Notes: generated by a model from the letters alone, not told the origin. A DNA stretch of 64,000 bases from Sporosarcina koreensis (GCF_000826145.2 NZ_LN651335.1:310001-374000), one strand, 5' to 3'; numbered from the stretch's first letter, positions 16,237 to 25,403 are shown. Numbers and translations: made by a program.

Positions 16237-16437
16237 TTAGTTCTTTTCAACGTTTGTAGCTTGAAGACCGCGCTGGCCTTGCTCGATGTCGAAAGTTACG
16301 TCCTGGCCTTCTTCAAGAGTCTTGAAGCCTTCGCCTTGGATAGCTGAGAAGTGTACGAATACGTCGTCGCCATCTTCACGCTCGATGAAGCCATAACCTT
16401 TTTCTGCGTTAAACCATTTTACTTTACCATGTTCCAT
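16237..16437 (-). CDS. Cold-shock protein (CspA/CspB family)
   Basis: 66-residue single cold-shock domain: [16 protein letters not shown] (RNP1 KGYGFI), DVFVHFSAI (RNP2 VFVHF), then the usual acidic C-terminal strands. RNA chaperone in the cytoplasm. Start at ATG 16437 with GAGGAGG about 8 bp upstream; an in-frame upstream ATG would add ten unrelated residues and run through the Shine-Dalgarno. A perfect inverted repeat sits just before the ribosome binding site. Confidence 0.95.
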   Translation of the reverse strand: MEHGKVKWFNAEKGYGFIEREDGDDVFVHFSAIQGEGFKTLEEGQDVTFDIEQGQRGLQATNVEKN

Positions 16438-16452
16438 GTTTGTTTCCTCCTC

Positions 16453-16469
16453 GTATGCAACGTGCATAC
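16453..16469 (-). promoter_or_regulatory. Hairpin in the csp leader
   Basis: Perfect 7-bp inverted repeat GTATGCA-N3-TGCATAC immediately upstream of the Shine-Dalgarno (16444-16451 region), within the expected 5' UTR. Could be a leader structure of the cold-shock mRNA or an operator. Confidence 0.55.
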
Positions 16470-16594
16470 ATTGTGTTACTATCCTTGCTCAAGTCTTGAA
16501 AAGGTCAAGTGCACCTCGACCATCGCACCGAACAAAAATAATTCTTCTTTATCATAACAGAGGTGTTCTGGGAGTGCAACCCATACGATTCAAA

Positions 16595-17593
16595 TTAAAA
16601 GAACAAGTCCAGCAATTGATACAGAACCGCTGCCATGGCCGCGGAGATCGGCATCGTGATCACCCAGGTGATGACAATCTTCTTCGCTGTGCCCCATTTC
16701 ACGCCTTTGACCCGCTGTGCAGACCCGACGCCCATGATGGACGAAGAGATGACATGTGTGGTGGAGACCGGCAGATGGAGAAGCGTCGCACCGAAAATGA
16801 TGGCAGCCGAGTTGAGATCGGCCGCCGCACCGTGGATCGGCCGGATCTTCATGATTTTACCGCCGACGGTCTTGATGATCTTATAGCCGCCGATCGAGGT
16901 GCCGATTCCCATCGAGGTGGCCGCTGCAATGCGGACCCACATCTGGATGTCGTCACCGGTCTGCAGGTTGGCCGCGATCAGCGCCATCGTGATGATCCCC
17001 ATCGCTTTCTGCGCGTCATTCGTTCCGTGCGTGAATGACTGGATTGCAGCCGTCAAGATCTGCAGATAGCGGATGCGCTTGTTCGCCTTGAACAGGTTGC
17101 GGTTCTTCAGCACCCGGCGCAGCAGCGACATGACGATGAAGCCGCCGACGATTGCGATGACCGGGGAGATCAGCAGGGCTTCCAGGATTTTGATGAATCC
17201 ACTGTAATTCAGGATCGCAAAACCGGCTGCTGAAATCGCAGCACCCGCGATCGAGCCGATCAGCGCATGCGACGAACTGGACGGGATACCGAAATACCAA
17301 GTCACCAAGTTCCAGATGATTGCGGACAGCAGGGCGGCCAGGATGACCAGGGAGCCGTTTTCCAGTGTGAACGGGTCGACGATGTCCTTTGAAATCGTCT
17401 TTGCGACCCCTGTGAACGTCAGGGCGCCGGCGAAATTCATGGTGGCCGCCAGCAGAATGGCCACACGCGGCTTCAGCGCCCGTGTGGAAACGGACGTCGC
17501 GATTGCGTTCGCAGTATCGTGGAATCCGTTGATGAAGTCGAAGGCGAGTGCACAGACGACGATTAAGATCGTCAGAAGGAGAACTATATCCAT
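16595..17593 (-). CDS. pit: PiT-family inorganic phosphate transporter
   Basis: 332-residue low-affinity phosphate permease of the cytoplasmic membrane. Both PiT signature halves are visible: AFDFINGFHDTANAIAT near the N-terminus and FTHGTNDAQKAMGIITMAL in the second half, with GIPSSSSHALIGSI and PVSTTHVISSSIMGVG repeats. Ten or so helices. It lies 11 bp after a DUF47/PhoU-like gene, the same order as ykaA-ykaB in B. subtilis, so the pair forms an operon. Confidence 0.95.
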   Translation of the reverse strand: MDIVLLLTILIVVCALAFDFINGFHDTANAIATSVSTRALKPRVAILLAATMNFAGALTFTGVAKTISKDIVDPFTLENGSLVILAALLSAIIWNLVTWYFGIPSSSSHALIGSIAGAAISAAGFAILNYSGFIKILEALLISPVIAIVGGFIVMSLLRRVLKNRNLFKANKRIRYLQILTAAIQSFTHGTNDAQKAMGIITMALIAANLQTGDDIQMWVRIAAATSMGIGTSIGGYKIIKTVGGKIMKIRPIHGAAADLNSAAIIFGATLLHLPVSTTHVISSSIMGVGSAQRVKGVKWGTAKKIVITWVITMPISAAMAAVLYQLLDLFF

Positions 17594-17604
17594 CGTAGGC
17601 CTCC

Positions 17605-18225
17605 TTAGGCGTTCCGCATGATGATCGTCTCAATCAGATTGGCGACATCCTGGCAGTAGTCTGCGATTTCTTCGAGCAGTTCATAGATATCTTTCAATTT
17701 GATGATTTGGATCGGATCGGTCTCCGTCACGAACAGCTGCTTGATGGATGTCCGCAGCACTTCGTCGCAGATGCGTTCGTACTCCTTGATGCTGACAGCG
17801 TGTTCGCGCATCTCCACGAGTTTCTTGCGCTCCAGCAGTTTCATCGCTTTAACGATTTCGTCCGAGCTTTTCACGATGTTTTCCATGAATTTGTGCATAT
17901 ATCCGTCGATTTCCGTGAGCGAGAACATTTCCAGGTTGGCAGCGAAATGTTCGACACCGTCGAGGATATCATCCATTTTGATGGCCACTTGCAGGATGTC
18001 TTCCCGCTCGATCGGTGTCATGAAAGAGGTATTGAGATTGGTGATGAGGTCGTGGATCAGATCATCGCCTTCCGTTTCATACCACTTCAATTTGATGCTG
18101 ACTTCTTTCAAGTCGGCAGCGGAATTCACTTTATAATCATTTGCATAGTGCATCGCTTCCTGCACGTGTTCGGCAATGGCGACCAGGGCTGCAAAGAAAG
18201 GATCTGTTTTTCTCGGGCTGAACAT
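17605..18225 (-). CDS. ykaA: DUF47/PhoU-like accessory protein (YkaA type)
   Basis: 206-residue helical protein of the DUF47 family, related to PhoU, usually encoded beside Pit transporters and thought to modulate phosphate uptake. Helical segments with acidic E/DxxxD patterns (KWYETEGDDLIHDLITNLNTSF, IKMDDILDGVEHF, DIYELLEEIADYCQDVANLI). Start at ATG 18225 with GGAGGT 7 bp upstream; a longer in-frame start would add 16 residues without a ribosome binding site. First gene of the operon with pit. Confidence 0.92.
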   Translation of the reverse strand: MFSPRKTDPFFAALVAIAEHVQEAMHYANDYKVNSAADLKEVSIKLKWYETEGDDLIHDLITNLNTSFMTPIEREDILQVAIKMDDILDGVEHFAANLEMFSLTEIDGYMHKFMENIVKSSDEIVKAMKLLERKKLVEMREHAVSIKEYERICDEVLRTSIKQLFVTETDPIQIIKLKDIYELLEEIADYCQDVANLIETIIMRNA

Positions 18226-18423
18226 GGCTGACCTCCATCCGGATATTCGGAATGTAATAATTTGATAACGCATCTATCATAGCAAACCGCCGCCGTTTAG
18301 ACGAATAGATTTTTTCAGGATTCGACAATTTTCTCGAGTTCTGCATCCGGTTATCCATTTTTTATTCATATTTGTCAGCCTTCTCTCACTTTTAGTGCAT
18401 TATTCAAAATTTTTTCAGCGGAA

Positions 18424-18449
18424 TGAATCCTTTCGCTTGCTTGCCCGTA
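18424..18449 (+). promoter_or_regulatory. Sigma-W-like promoter of nfeD-floT
   Basis: TGAATC (18424-18429), 16 bp, CGTATA (18446-18451). The B. subtilis sigma-W consensus is TGAAAC-N16-CGTA, so this has one mismatch, and yuaF-floT in B. subtilis is a sigma-W operon. 12 bp to the AAGGAGG ribosome binding site. Confidence 0.7.
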
Positions 18450-18475
18450 TACAATAGGCAAAGGAGGTGTTTGAA

Positions 18476-19009
18476 ATGGAAGTGTTCGGAATCCCGATCG
18501 GCGACCTATACTTACCTGTCCTTATCATTTCAGGGATTGCTACGCTGTTATACTTATTCTTCAGTGATCTGACAGATGGATCCGGTGAACTTCATCCATT
18601 GCTCGATCCAGCTGTGCTGCTTCCGTTCGTCACATTGACGGCGACATGGGGATACATCCTGGAGCTGGTTACGGGGCTCGGCAGCGGCTGGGTTCTGGCG
18701 ATTTCACTTGCGGCATCAGCCGTGCTTGATTTCCTGCTGTATTTCTTCATCCTGCTGCCGCTCAAATCCGCAGAAGTATCGCTTGCCTATAATGATGAAT
18801 CGCTTGCCGGTAAGGTCGGGAAGGTGATTGTCCCGATTCCGGCGGACGGATTCGGGGAGATCGTCATCGAGACGGTCAACGGACTGCTGTCGAAGCGGGC
18901 CGCCGGCTATGAGAACACCCCAATCGAGTACGGGAAGGAAGTTCTGATTATCGAGGTGACGGCCGGGACGTTCATCGTCAAAGAATACGAGCCTTTCCGT
19001 TTCAAATAA
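18476..19009 (+). CDS. yuaF: NfeD-like membrane protein (YuaF type)
   Basis: 177 residues: three to four helices (about 8-105, LPVLIISGIATLLYLFF, FVTLTATWGYILELV, LDFLLYFFILLPL), then a C-terminal OB-fold NfeD domain (about 115-175, LAGKVGKVIVPIPADGFGEIVIET, GKEVLIIEVTAGTFIVKEYE). Partner of flotillin in membrane microdomain organisation. Start at ATG 18476, which has AAGGAGGTG 7 bp upstream; the GTG at 18467 lies inside that site. 29 bp separates it from floT. Confidence 0.9.
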   Translation: MEVFGIPIGDLYLPVLIISGIATLLYLFFSDLTDGSGELHPLLDPAVLLPFVTLTATWGYILELVTGLGSGWVLAISLAASAVLDFLLYFFILLPLKSAEVSLAYNDESLAGKVGKVIVPIPADGFGEIVIETVNGLLSKRAAGYENTPIEYGKEVLIIEVTAGTFIVKEYEPFRFK

Positions 19010-19038
19010 CTTTTTAGCAGAAAAAAGGGGGAAAAGAC

Positions 19039-20616
19039 ATGCCAGCAGAATTGCCAGCGATGTGGATTGCCATTGCCATCGCCGTATTTGTTGTGTTAGC
19101 CGTTATTCTCGTGTACGTCACGAAGTACCGTACAGTCGGTCCGGATGAGGCACTGATCGTGACAGGCAGCTATTTGGGATCGAAAAATGTCCATACGGAT
19201 GACTCCGGAAACAGAGTGAAGATCATCCGGGGCGGCGGTACATTCGTGCTGCCGGTATTCCAGCAGGCGACACCGCTCAGCCTGCTGTCGAGCAAACTGG
19301 AAGTGACGACACCGGAAGTGTATACGGAGCAAGGCGTACCAGTCATGGCGGACGGCACGGCGATCATCAAGATCGGCGGCTCGATCTCCGAGATCGCGAC
19401 TGCCGCCGAGCAGTTCCTCGGGAAGTCGAAGGAAGACCGGGAGAATGAAGCGAAAGAGGTGCTCGAAGGTCACCTGCGCTCGATCCTCGGGTCGATGACC
19501 GTCGAAGAGATCTATAAGAACCGTGACAAGTTCTCACAGGAAGTGCAGCGCGTTGCTTCCCAGGATCTAGCGAAAATGGGATTGGTCATTGTATCCTTTA
19601 CCATCAAGGATGTGCGCGATAAGAACGGCTACCTCGACTCGCTCGGGAAGCCGCGGATCGCACAGGTGAAACGGGATGCGGACATTGCCACAGCGATTTC
19701 CGAAAAAGAGACGCGGATTAAAAACGCGGAAGCCTCGAAGGAAGCGCAGAAAGCGGAAATCGAGCGTGCCACGGAGATTGCAGAAGCCGAAAAAGAGAAC
19801 CAGCTGAAAGTGGCGGGTTACCGTCTTGAACAGGATGCTGCACGGGCCCGTGCCGACCAGGCGTATGAGCTGCAGACAGCACGCTCGAAGCAGGAAGTCA
19901 TGGAACAGGAAATGCAGATCCGGATCATCGAGCGTCAGAAGCAGATCGAACTCGAAGAGAAAGAGATCCAGCGCCGTGAACGCCAGTATGACTCCGAAGT
20001 GAAGAAGAAAGCGGATGCGGACCGCTACTCCGTCGAGCAGAACGCAGCCGCGGAGAAATCCCGTCAGCTCGCGGAAGCCGATGCCGAGAAATACCGCATC
20101 GAAGCACGTGCAGCGGCCGATGCGGAGAAAGTCCGTCTCGACGGTACGGCACGCGCCGACGCCCAGCGCGCACAGGGTGAGTCCGAAGCGGAAGTCATCC
20201 GCCTGAAAGGTCTCGCGGAAGCGGAAGCGAAGCGCAAAATCGCAGAAGCCTTCGAACACTATGGCCAGGCCGCGATGCTCGACATGATCGTCGGCATGCT
20301 TCCGGAGTATGCGAAGCAGGTCGCAAGTCCGCTCAGCAACATCGACAAGATCACAGTCGTCGATACCGGCAGCGGGGAAGGCGGCGGTGCCAACAAAGTC
20401 ACCGGCTACGCCACCGACCTCATGTCCACCATGCAGGAATCGCTCGGCGCGACAACCGGTCTCAACATCAAGGAGATACTCGAGAGCTACGCAGGCAAAG
20501 GATCTGTCCGCCCGAGCATCGACAGCCTGACCGACGAACTGAAGAAATCCCGCTCGCCGCTCGCGGCAACGACGGAAGAGCCATCCAAGAACGAACCGAA
20601 GCAAACAGAAGACTGA
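19039..20616 (+). CDS. floT: Flotillin FloT
   Basis: 525-residue membrane scaffold. One N-terminal membrane helix (about 8-28), SPFH/band-7 domain (about 30-200, YRTVGPDEALIVTGSYLG, MTVEEIYKNRDKFSQEVQ, GLVIVSFTIKDVRDKNGYLDSLG), then a long coiled coil rich in EA repeats (about 215-400) and a variable C-terminal tail, matching the B. subtilis YuaG/FloT architecture. Organises functional membrane microdomains and is induced in envelope stress through sigma-W in B. subtilis. Second gene of the operon with the NfeD protein. Confidence 0.95.
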   Translation: MPAELPAMWIAIAIAVFVVLAVILVYVTKYRTVGPDEALIVTGSYLGSKNVHTDDSGNRVKIIRGGGTFVLPVFQQATPLSLLSSKLEVTTPEVYTEQGVPVMADGTAIIKIGGSISEIATAAEQFLGKSKEDRENEAKEVLEGHLRSILGSMTVEEIYKNRDKFSQEVQRVASQDLAKMGLVIVSFTIKDVRDKNGYLDSLGKPRIAQVKRDADIATAISEKETRIKNAEASKEAQKAEIERATEIAEAEKENQLKVAGYRLEQDAARARADQAYELQTARSKQEVMEQEMQIRIIERQKQIELEEKEIQRRERQYDSEVKKKADADRYSVEQNAAAEKSRQLAEADAEKYRIEARAAADAEKVRLDGTARADAQRAQGESEAEVIRLKGLAEAEAKRKIAEAFEHYGQAAMLDMIVGMLPEYAKQVASPLSNIDKITVVDTGSGEGGGANKVTGYATDLMSTMQESLGATTGLNIKEILESYAGKGSVRPSIDSLTDELKKSRSPLAATTEEPSKNEPKQTED

Positions 20617-20623
20617 TATGCAG

Positions 20624-20660
20624 CTGCCGCTCCCTGAACTGGGGAGCGGCAGTTTTTGTT
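20624..20660 (+). terminator. Terminator of floT
   Basis: CTGCCGCTCCC / GGGGAGCGGCAG stem then TTTTTGTT. Confidence 0.92.
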
Positions 20661-20669
20661 ATGGAGGAA

Positions 20670-20790
20670 CCTTCATGAAAAACTTGAAAGTGCTCATAAA
20701 CCGCGCCAAACCGCTCATAAACTCCCCAAAGTGATCATAAATCAAAAAAGTGATCATAAACCACACCCAAGCGCTCATAACTTCACAATT
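20670..20790 (+). repeat. CTCATAAA/GATCATAAA array, 6 units
   Basis: TCAT cores at 20673, 20694, 20715, 20735, 20754 and 20775 (steps 21, 21, 20, 19, 21). The last unit is CGCTCATAACTTCACAATT, an end sequence shared with two other arrays. Here the array lies after the floT terminator. Confidence 0.88.
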
Positions 20791-20818
20791 CAGTCCTCCA
20801 GTGCCCCTCGGCCGCGGC
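20773..20818 (+). repeat. 46-bp duplicated array end, copy 1
   Basis: 46 bp matching 21070-21115 with one mismatch (T/C at 20802 versus 21099), beginning at GCTCATAACTTC and ending in CGGCCGCGGC. Confidence 0.9.
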
Positions 20819-20854
20819 TCAACTGCTGCAACTTCAAACTCCCGGGCCGCGCAA

Positions 20855-20930
20855 AAATGAAGAAGTCAAGGGCTGGCTTGCCGGCTCCGCTGCGCTCATA
20901 TTTTCTGAGGCGAGATCGGGGACGGGGAGT
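20855..20930 (+). repeat. CTGGCTTG module, copy 2
   Basis: GAAGTCAAGGGCTGGCTTG, CCGGCTCCGCTGCGCTC and ATTTTCTGAGG follow the same order as in the copies at 10845, 27165 and 27338. It separates the two CTCATAAA arrays of this 618-bp gap. Confidence 0.6.
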
Positions 20931-20939
20931 GCTGCCAAG

Positions 20940-21085
20940 GGCAAAGTGATCATAAACCTGGTCAAACCGCTCATAAATCAGCGAAAGTGATCATAAACAC
21001 AGGTTTCCGCTCATAAACTCTCCGAAGTGATCATAAATCAAAAAAAGTGATCATAAACCACGTTCCAGTGCTCATAACTTCACAA
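20940..21085 (+). repeat. CTCATAAA/GATCATAAA array, 7 units
   Basis: TCAT cores at 20950, 20971, 20991, 21011, 21031, 21051 and 21072 (steps 21, 20, 20, 20, 20, 21). Ends with the shared CTCATAACTTCACAATT unit. Confidence 0.9.
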
Positions 21086-21115
21086 TTCAGTCCTCCAGCG
21101 CCCCTCGGCCGCGGC
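21070..21115 (+). repeat. 46-bp duplicated array end, copy 2
   Basis: Second copy of the 46-bp segment at 20773-20818, one mismatch. Downstream sequence diverges and holds the promoter region of the ABC transporter operon. Confidence 0.9.
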
Positions 21116-21234
21116 GCAATGCACCTCCCCCTGCGCGACTCTTCCAATCTTAAGAATTTCTTCATTTCCCTGCACACTTTATCTAAAGATTTGCCTGTCA
21201 TACTTGGTCTATCAGCAAAACCAAGGGGGACACA

Positions 21235-21936
21235 ATGGTGATCAAAGCAGAACATATATCACATTCATTCAAAATAGGAAAGAAGGGCAAGGAGCGGGCG
21301 GTGCCGGTCCTGAAAGACCTGACGCTCGAAGTGGGCAGAGGGGAGATCGTCTCGATCGTCGGCCGGAGCGGTTCCGGCAAATCGACACTGCTGCACATAC
21401 TGGCAGGCTTCCTGAAGCCGGAATCCGGTACGATCACAGTGAACGGAACGGTGACTTCGGGGTTTAATGAGACCGAAAGCGCGGCGTTCCGGCTTGATCA
21501 GTTCGGTTTCATCTTCCAGAACTTCCAGCTCATGCCCGGCTTGACGACGTTTGAGAATATCGAACTGCCGCTCAAGCTGAAAGGGGTCAGCCGGACGGTG
21601 CGTCGCGCAGAAGTGACGGAACTGCTGAAGCAGGTCGGCCTGCAGGGAGTCCGCGATCATTACCCGAATGAGCTGTCGGGCGGCCAGCAGCAGCGGGTCA
21701 GCATCGCGCGCGCATTGATTACGAATCCGCCGGTCATTTTTGCGGATGAACCGACGGGCAGTCTCGACTCGGAAACCGAGCAGGAAATCCTGACCCTCAT
21801 CCGGTCGCTGAACAAGACACGCGGCATCACGTTCGTCATCATCACGCATGACGACGAAGTGGCCGACACGGCGGACCGGGTCTATCAGATGCACGATGGC
21901 GTGCTTCTTGCAGGAGGTGCCCGTCATGCAGGTTAA
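21235..21936 (+). CDS. ABC transporter ATP-binding protein (MacB/LolD class)
   Basis: 233-residue ATPase: Walker A GRSGSGKST (about residues 43-51), Q-loop FIFQNFQLMPGLTTFENIELP, signature LSGGQQQR, Walker B PVIFADEPTGSLD, H-loop ITHD. The Q-loop and ENIELPL text place it with the LolD/MacB/YknY group that pairs with FtsX-type permeases. Overlaps the permease gene by 11 bp. AGGGGGA precedes the ATG. Probably exports peptides or lipid-like compounds rather than importing. Confidence 0.93.
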   Translation: MVIKAEHISHSFKIGKKGKERAVPVLKDLTLEVGRGEIVSIVGRSGSGKSTLLHILAGFLKPESGTITVNGTVTSGFNETESAAFRLDQFGFIFQNFQLMPGLTTFENIELPLKLKGVSRTVRRAEVTELLKQVGLQGVRDHYPNELSGGQQQRVSIARALITNPPVIFADEPTGSLDSETEQEILTLIRSLNKTRGITFVIITHDDEVADTADRVYQMHDGVLLAGGARHAG

Positions 21937-23224
21937 GGACCAGTTCGATTTTGTCCGGCAGCATATCCGGAAGAACCGGCTGCGTGTGTTCATGACGGTG
22001 CTCGCCGCTACAATGGGGACGGCTTTCCTCATCATCCTGGCGTCCGTCGGCTTCGGCATCCAGGACACGCTGCGCAAGGAAATCCTCGACAACCGGCTCG
22101 TCACGCAGATCGAGGTGTATGCGCAAGATTTGAATGCAGAGAAAGCGGAAAACATGAAGAAGATCGGGCATGTCAATGCGGTCGTGCTGCGTCAGAGTGT
22201 CACAGCCTGGCAGAAGATGGAGCTCGACGGCTTCACCGGCCACAGTACACTGTCGGTCTCTGATTTTGAGGAAGAGGCGAAAGCCGGGTTTGCGCTCGAT
22301 GAAGGGCGGCTGCCGGAAGACGCGCATGAAGTCGTCGTCGGTCATGACTTCGCAATAAGCCTCATTGATGAAGAAGCTGCCCAAGAGAAGACAGATGACG
22401 CAACGGCCGAGGACCCGGAATTGCCGACGTATAAAGAGCCTCTGCTCGGCAAAACATTCACGTACGAACTCGGCGACTACATGAAAGACCAGTCATTCGG
22501 CAAGCCCGTGGAACTGACGATTGTCGGCATCGCAAAAGCCCCTGCCAAGGATTTCATCCAGGATAACCGTGTATACGCCGACGCTGCGCTCATCCCGGAG
22601 CTTGAGACAATCTATCAGGACGGAGTGTCGGAAGAAAACAGCGATCCACTGTTCGGACAGAACCTCAATGTCTATGCGGATGAACTTGAACATGTGAAAT
22701 CGATTACGCAGACACTGAAGGACGATGGCTATGACGTCTATTCGATATCCGAGGAACTCGATCAGATCGACGTCTTCTTCCTTGCCCTGAAGGCAGGTCT
22801 GATCTTCGTCGGTACGATCGCCATCCTGATCTCGTCGATCGGCATCTTCAACACGATGACGATGGCGGTGACGGAGCGGACGCGTGAAATCGGTGTGATG
22901 AAAGCACTCGGCGCGAAGCCGAAACTCATCCAGCGGCTGTTCCTCCTGGAAAGTGCGTGGATCGGTCTGATCGGTACGGTGATTGCGGTCATTCTGTCAT
23001 ACGGCGTCAGCCTGCTCGCCAATTATATCCTCCCGCTCATTGTCGGCGCTGCGCTCGGCGAAGAGGAATTCAGTGAACTGAATGTGACCTTCTCGATCAT
23101 CCCATGGCAGCTCGTGCTGATCGCTTCGGCCATCAGTCTCTCGGTTGCGATGGTATCCGGGTGGAGACCTGCCCGCAAAGCGACACAGATCGATGTCATC
23201 GATGCGCTTCGCCAGGAACTGTAA
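21926..23224 (+). CDS. ABC transporter permease (MacB/FtsX class)
   Basis: 432-residue permease: N-terminal helix (RVFMTVLAATMGTAFLIILASVGFGI, about 18-45), a MacB_PCD extracytoplasmic domain (about 50-285), then the FtsX module with three helices (GLIFVGTIAILISSIGIFNTM with the ERTREIGVMKALGA coupling loop, then LLESAWIGLIGTVIAVILSYG, then WQLVLIASAISLSVAMVSGW). Start at ATG 21926 with CAGGAGG 8 bp upstream; a longer in-frame start lies within the ATPase gene. Works with the preceding ATPase. Confidence 0.92.
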   Translation: MQVKDQFDFVRQHIRKNRLRVFMTVLAATMGTAFLIILASVGFGIQDTLRKEILDNRLVTQIEVYAQDLNAEKAENMKKIGHVNAVVLRQSVTAWQKMELDGFTGHSTLSVSDFEEEAKAGFALDEGRLPEDAHEVVVGHDFAISLIDEEAAQEKTDDATAEDPELPTYKEPLLGKTFTYELGDYMKDQSFGKPVELTIVGIAKAPAKDFIQDNRVYADAALIPELETIYQDGVSEENSDPLFGQNLNVYADELEHVKSITQTLKDDGYDVYSISEELDQIDVFFLALKAGLIFVGTIAILISSIGIFNTMTMAVTERTREIGVMKALGAKPKLIQRLFLLESAWIGLIGTVIAVILSYGVSLLANYILPLIVGAALGEEEFSELNVTFSIIPWQLVLIASAISLSVAMVSGWRPARKATQIDVIDALRQEL

Positions 23225-23230
23225 TGTAAG

Positions 23231-23258
23231 GCCCGCTTCGTTCCCGGCGGGCTTTTCT
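23231..23258 (+). terminator. Terminator of the ABC operon
   Basis: GCCCGC / GCGGGC stem followed by TTTTCTG. Confidence 0.7.
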
Positions 23259-23351
23259 GCATTCATCCCCTATCGAATATCTTTGATTTTGCCGCCGAGT
23301 TGCGGCATGATAGAAAGAGAGTGAAATTATTTGCGAAAAGGGGTTTTCAGG

Positions 23352-24734
23352 ATGGAGTACCGCATTGAACACGATACATTTGGTGAAATTCAAGTCCCTG
23401 CGGACAAACTGTGGGGTGCACAGACGCAGCGCAGTAAGCAGAACTTCAAAATCGGCGGCGAGCGCATTCCGACCGGCATCATCCGGGCATTCGCGCATCT
23501 GAAGAAGTCGGCAGCCATCGCAAGCCACTCGTTCGGCAACCTGTCCGAACCGAAGATGAAAGCGATCGCACAGGCAGCGGATGAAGTGCTTGCAGGAAAG
23601 TGGGATGAACACTTCCCGCTTGTCGTCTGGCAGACAGGCAGCGGCACACAGTCGAATATGAATATGAACGAAGTGCTCGCAAACCGCGGCAACCAGCTCC
23701 TCGAAGAATGGGGCAGCGAAGAACGTCTCCATCCGAACGACGACGTCAACAAATCGCAGAGTTCGAACGATACATTCCCGACAGCCCTCCATGTGGCGGG
23801 TGTGATCGCCGTCGAGCGGGAACTGCTTCCGGCGCTCGAGAAACTGAAGAAAACACTGGGCGAAAAATCCGAAGCCTTCATGGACATCATCAAGATCGGA
23901 CGGACGCACCTCCAGGACGCAACCCCGCTGACGCTCGGCCAGGAAATGAGCGGCTGGCACCGGATGCTCGAAAAGACCGAAAAGATGCTGAAAGACAGTG
24001 TCCAGTCGATGAAAGAACTGGCAATCGGCGGTACGGCGGTCGGAACGGGCTTGAACGCACCGAAAGGATTCGGCGACAAAGTGGCGGAGGAGATCACGAA
24101 GTCGGTCGGCATCCAGTTCACATCGGCCGAAAACAAGTTCCATGCGCTGACGAGCTATGATGAAGTCGTCTATACACATGGTGCCATGAAAGCACTCGCT
24201 GCGGACCTCATGAAAATCGCAAACGACGTGCGCTGGCTGGCAAGCGGCCCGCGTTCCGGTATCGGCGAAATCACGATCCCTGAAAACGAGCCGGGCAGTT
24301 CGATCATGCCGGGCAAAGTGAACCCGACACAGAGCGAAGCCCTGACGATGGTCGTCGCGCAAGTGATGGGGAACGACGCAACAATCGGCTTCGCAGCAAG
24401 CCAGGGGAACTTCGAGCTGAACGTCTTCAAGCCGGTCATCATCTTCAATTTCCTGCAGACGGCGAAACTGCTGGCAGATGGCATGGTCAGCTTCAATGAC
24501 AACTGCGCCGTCGGCATCGAACCGAACCGGGAAGAGATCGACCGCAAAGTCAAAAACTCCCTGATGCTCGTGACAGCACTGAACCCGCATATCGGGTATG
24601 AAAATGCTGCGAAGATCGCAAAAACGGCACATAAGGAAGGCACAACGCTGAAAGAAGCGGCACTGAAAACAGGCCTTCTGACGGAAGAGCAATTCGACGA
24701 GTGGGTCGATCCGTCGAAAATGACCGGACGCTGA
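23352..24734 (+). CDS. fumC: Fumarate hydratase class II
   Basis: 460-residue fumarase, converts fumarate and malate in the TCA cycle. Superfamily signature [11 protein letters not shown], plus [44 protein letters not shown] and the C-terminal [17 protein letters not shown]. Length is normal for homotetrameric FumC/CitG. Start at ATG 23352 with AAAAGGGG 8 bp upstream; an in-frame TTG at 23331 has no ribosome binding site. Monocistronic. Confidence 0.96.
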   Translation: MEYRIEHDTFGEIQVPADKLWGAQTQRSKQNFKIGGERIPTGIIRAFAHLKKSAAIASHSFGNLSEPKMKAIAQAADEVLAGKWDEHFPLVVWQTGSGTQSNMNMNEVLANRGNQLLEEWGSEERLHPNDDVNKSQSSNDTFPTALHVAGVIAVERELLPALEKLKKTLGEKSEAFMDIIKIGRTHLQDATPLTLGQEMSGWHRMLEKTEKMLKDSVQSMKELAIGGTAVGTGLNAPKGFGDKVAEEITKSVGIQFTSAENKFHALTSYDEVVYTHGAMKALAADLMKIANDVRWLASGPRSGIGEITIPENEPGSSIMPGKVNPTQSEALTMVVAQVMGNDATIGFAASQGNFELNVFKPVIIFNFLQTAKLLADGMVSFNDNCAVGIEPNREEIDRKVKNSLMLVTALNPHIGYENAAKIAKTAHKEGTTLKEAALKTGLLTEEQFDEWVDPSKMTGR

Positions 24735-24810
24735 GCCGCCACAAAGTTGTAACCGCACGCCCCGGTGATTTGCGGTATGCTGAACGGACAACCATGGAAA
24801 AGGAGTCGAC

Positions 24811-25365
24811 ATGATGAAAAAACTATTCATGCCCCTCATTCTTGCGTCCTTGCTGGTCCTGACAGCCTGCGGCAAGGAAGCGGCAAAACCGGTCCACGAG
24901 CATGGCGGCACAGGTGCGGCAGACAGCAGTGCCGTCCAACAGAGCAAAGGCGCAGATCTTGCTGTCGGGGAACAGCAGCAGCTGCCGAACGGTGACCTGC
25001 TGCAGGTTACAGCATCCGCTGATGAGCTGCCGGCTTTCCTTGCGGAGAAATCCGAAGACCTGCAGCTCGTCTACCAAGTCGCAGGCAATGCGGAGGATAT
25101 CCTGAAGTGGATGCCCTGCTACTGCGGATGCGCGGACAGCGCAGCGCACGGCAGCAACCTGAACTGTTTTGTCGATGAAATCCGGGAAGACGGCGCGGTC
25201 GTCTGGGATGATCACGGCACCCGCTGCAACGTCTGTGTGGAGATCGCGGTCAAATCGGTAACCATGGCGAAAGAAGGAAAAACGCTGAAGGAAATCCGGG
25301 AGAAAATCGACAGCGATTATAAGGAAGGCTACGCGCGTCCGACTGACACGCCGATGCCTGCATGA
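24811..25365 (+). CDS. PCYCGC-motif lipoprotein
   Basis: 184-residue lipoprotein: signal MMKKLFMPLILASLLVLTAC (lipidated Cys20), a Gln/Ser-rich linker, then the PCYCGC domain (about 90-180): WMPCYCGCADSAAHGSNLNCF and DHGTRCNVCVEIAV, six cysteines in the domain. The family is found on the outside of Bacillales membranes; the Cys pattern suggests metal or redox function but none is established to my knowledge. AAGGAG lies 6 bp upstream of the start. Confidence 0.88.
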   Translation: MMKKLFMPLILASLLVLTACGKEAAKPVHEHGGTGAADSSAVQQSKGADLAVGEQQQLPNGDLLQVTASADELPAFLAEKSEDLQLVYQVAGNAEDILKWMPCYCGCADSAAHGSNLNCFVDEIREDGAVVWDDHGTRCNVCVEIAVKSVTMAKEGKTLKEIREKIDSDYKEGYARPTDTPMPA

Positions 25366-25375
25366 ACCGAACAGA

Positions 25376-25403
25376 ACAGGTCCTCTCCGGAGGGCCTGTT
25401 TTT
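25376..25403 (+). terminator. Terminator of the PCYCGC gene
   Basis: ACAGGTCCTC / GAGGGCCTGT stem (one G-U), four-base loop, then TTTTTG. Confidence 0.9.

Noticed and set aside
15344..16240. Long open frames in all six frames over the GC-rich region (up to about 298 codons)
   Set aside because: They arise because the 21/18-bp repeats are multiples of three and lack stops; they encode low-complexity Arg/Gly/Glu or Ala/Arg/Pro heptads, have no ribosome binding sites, and none is better than the others.
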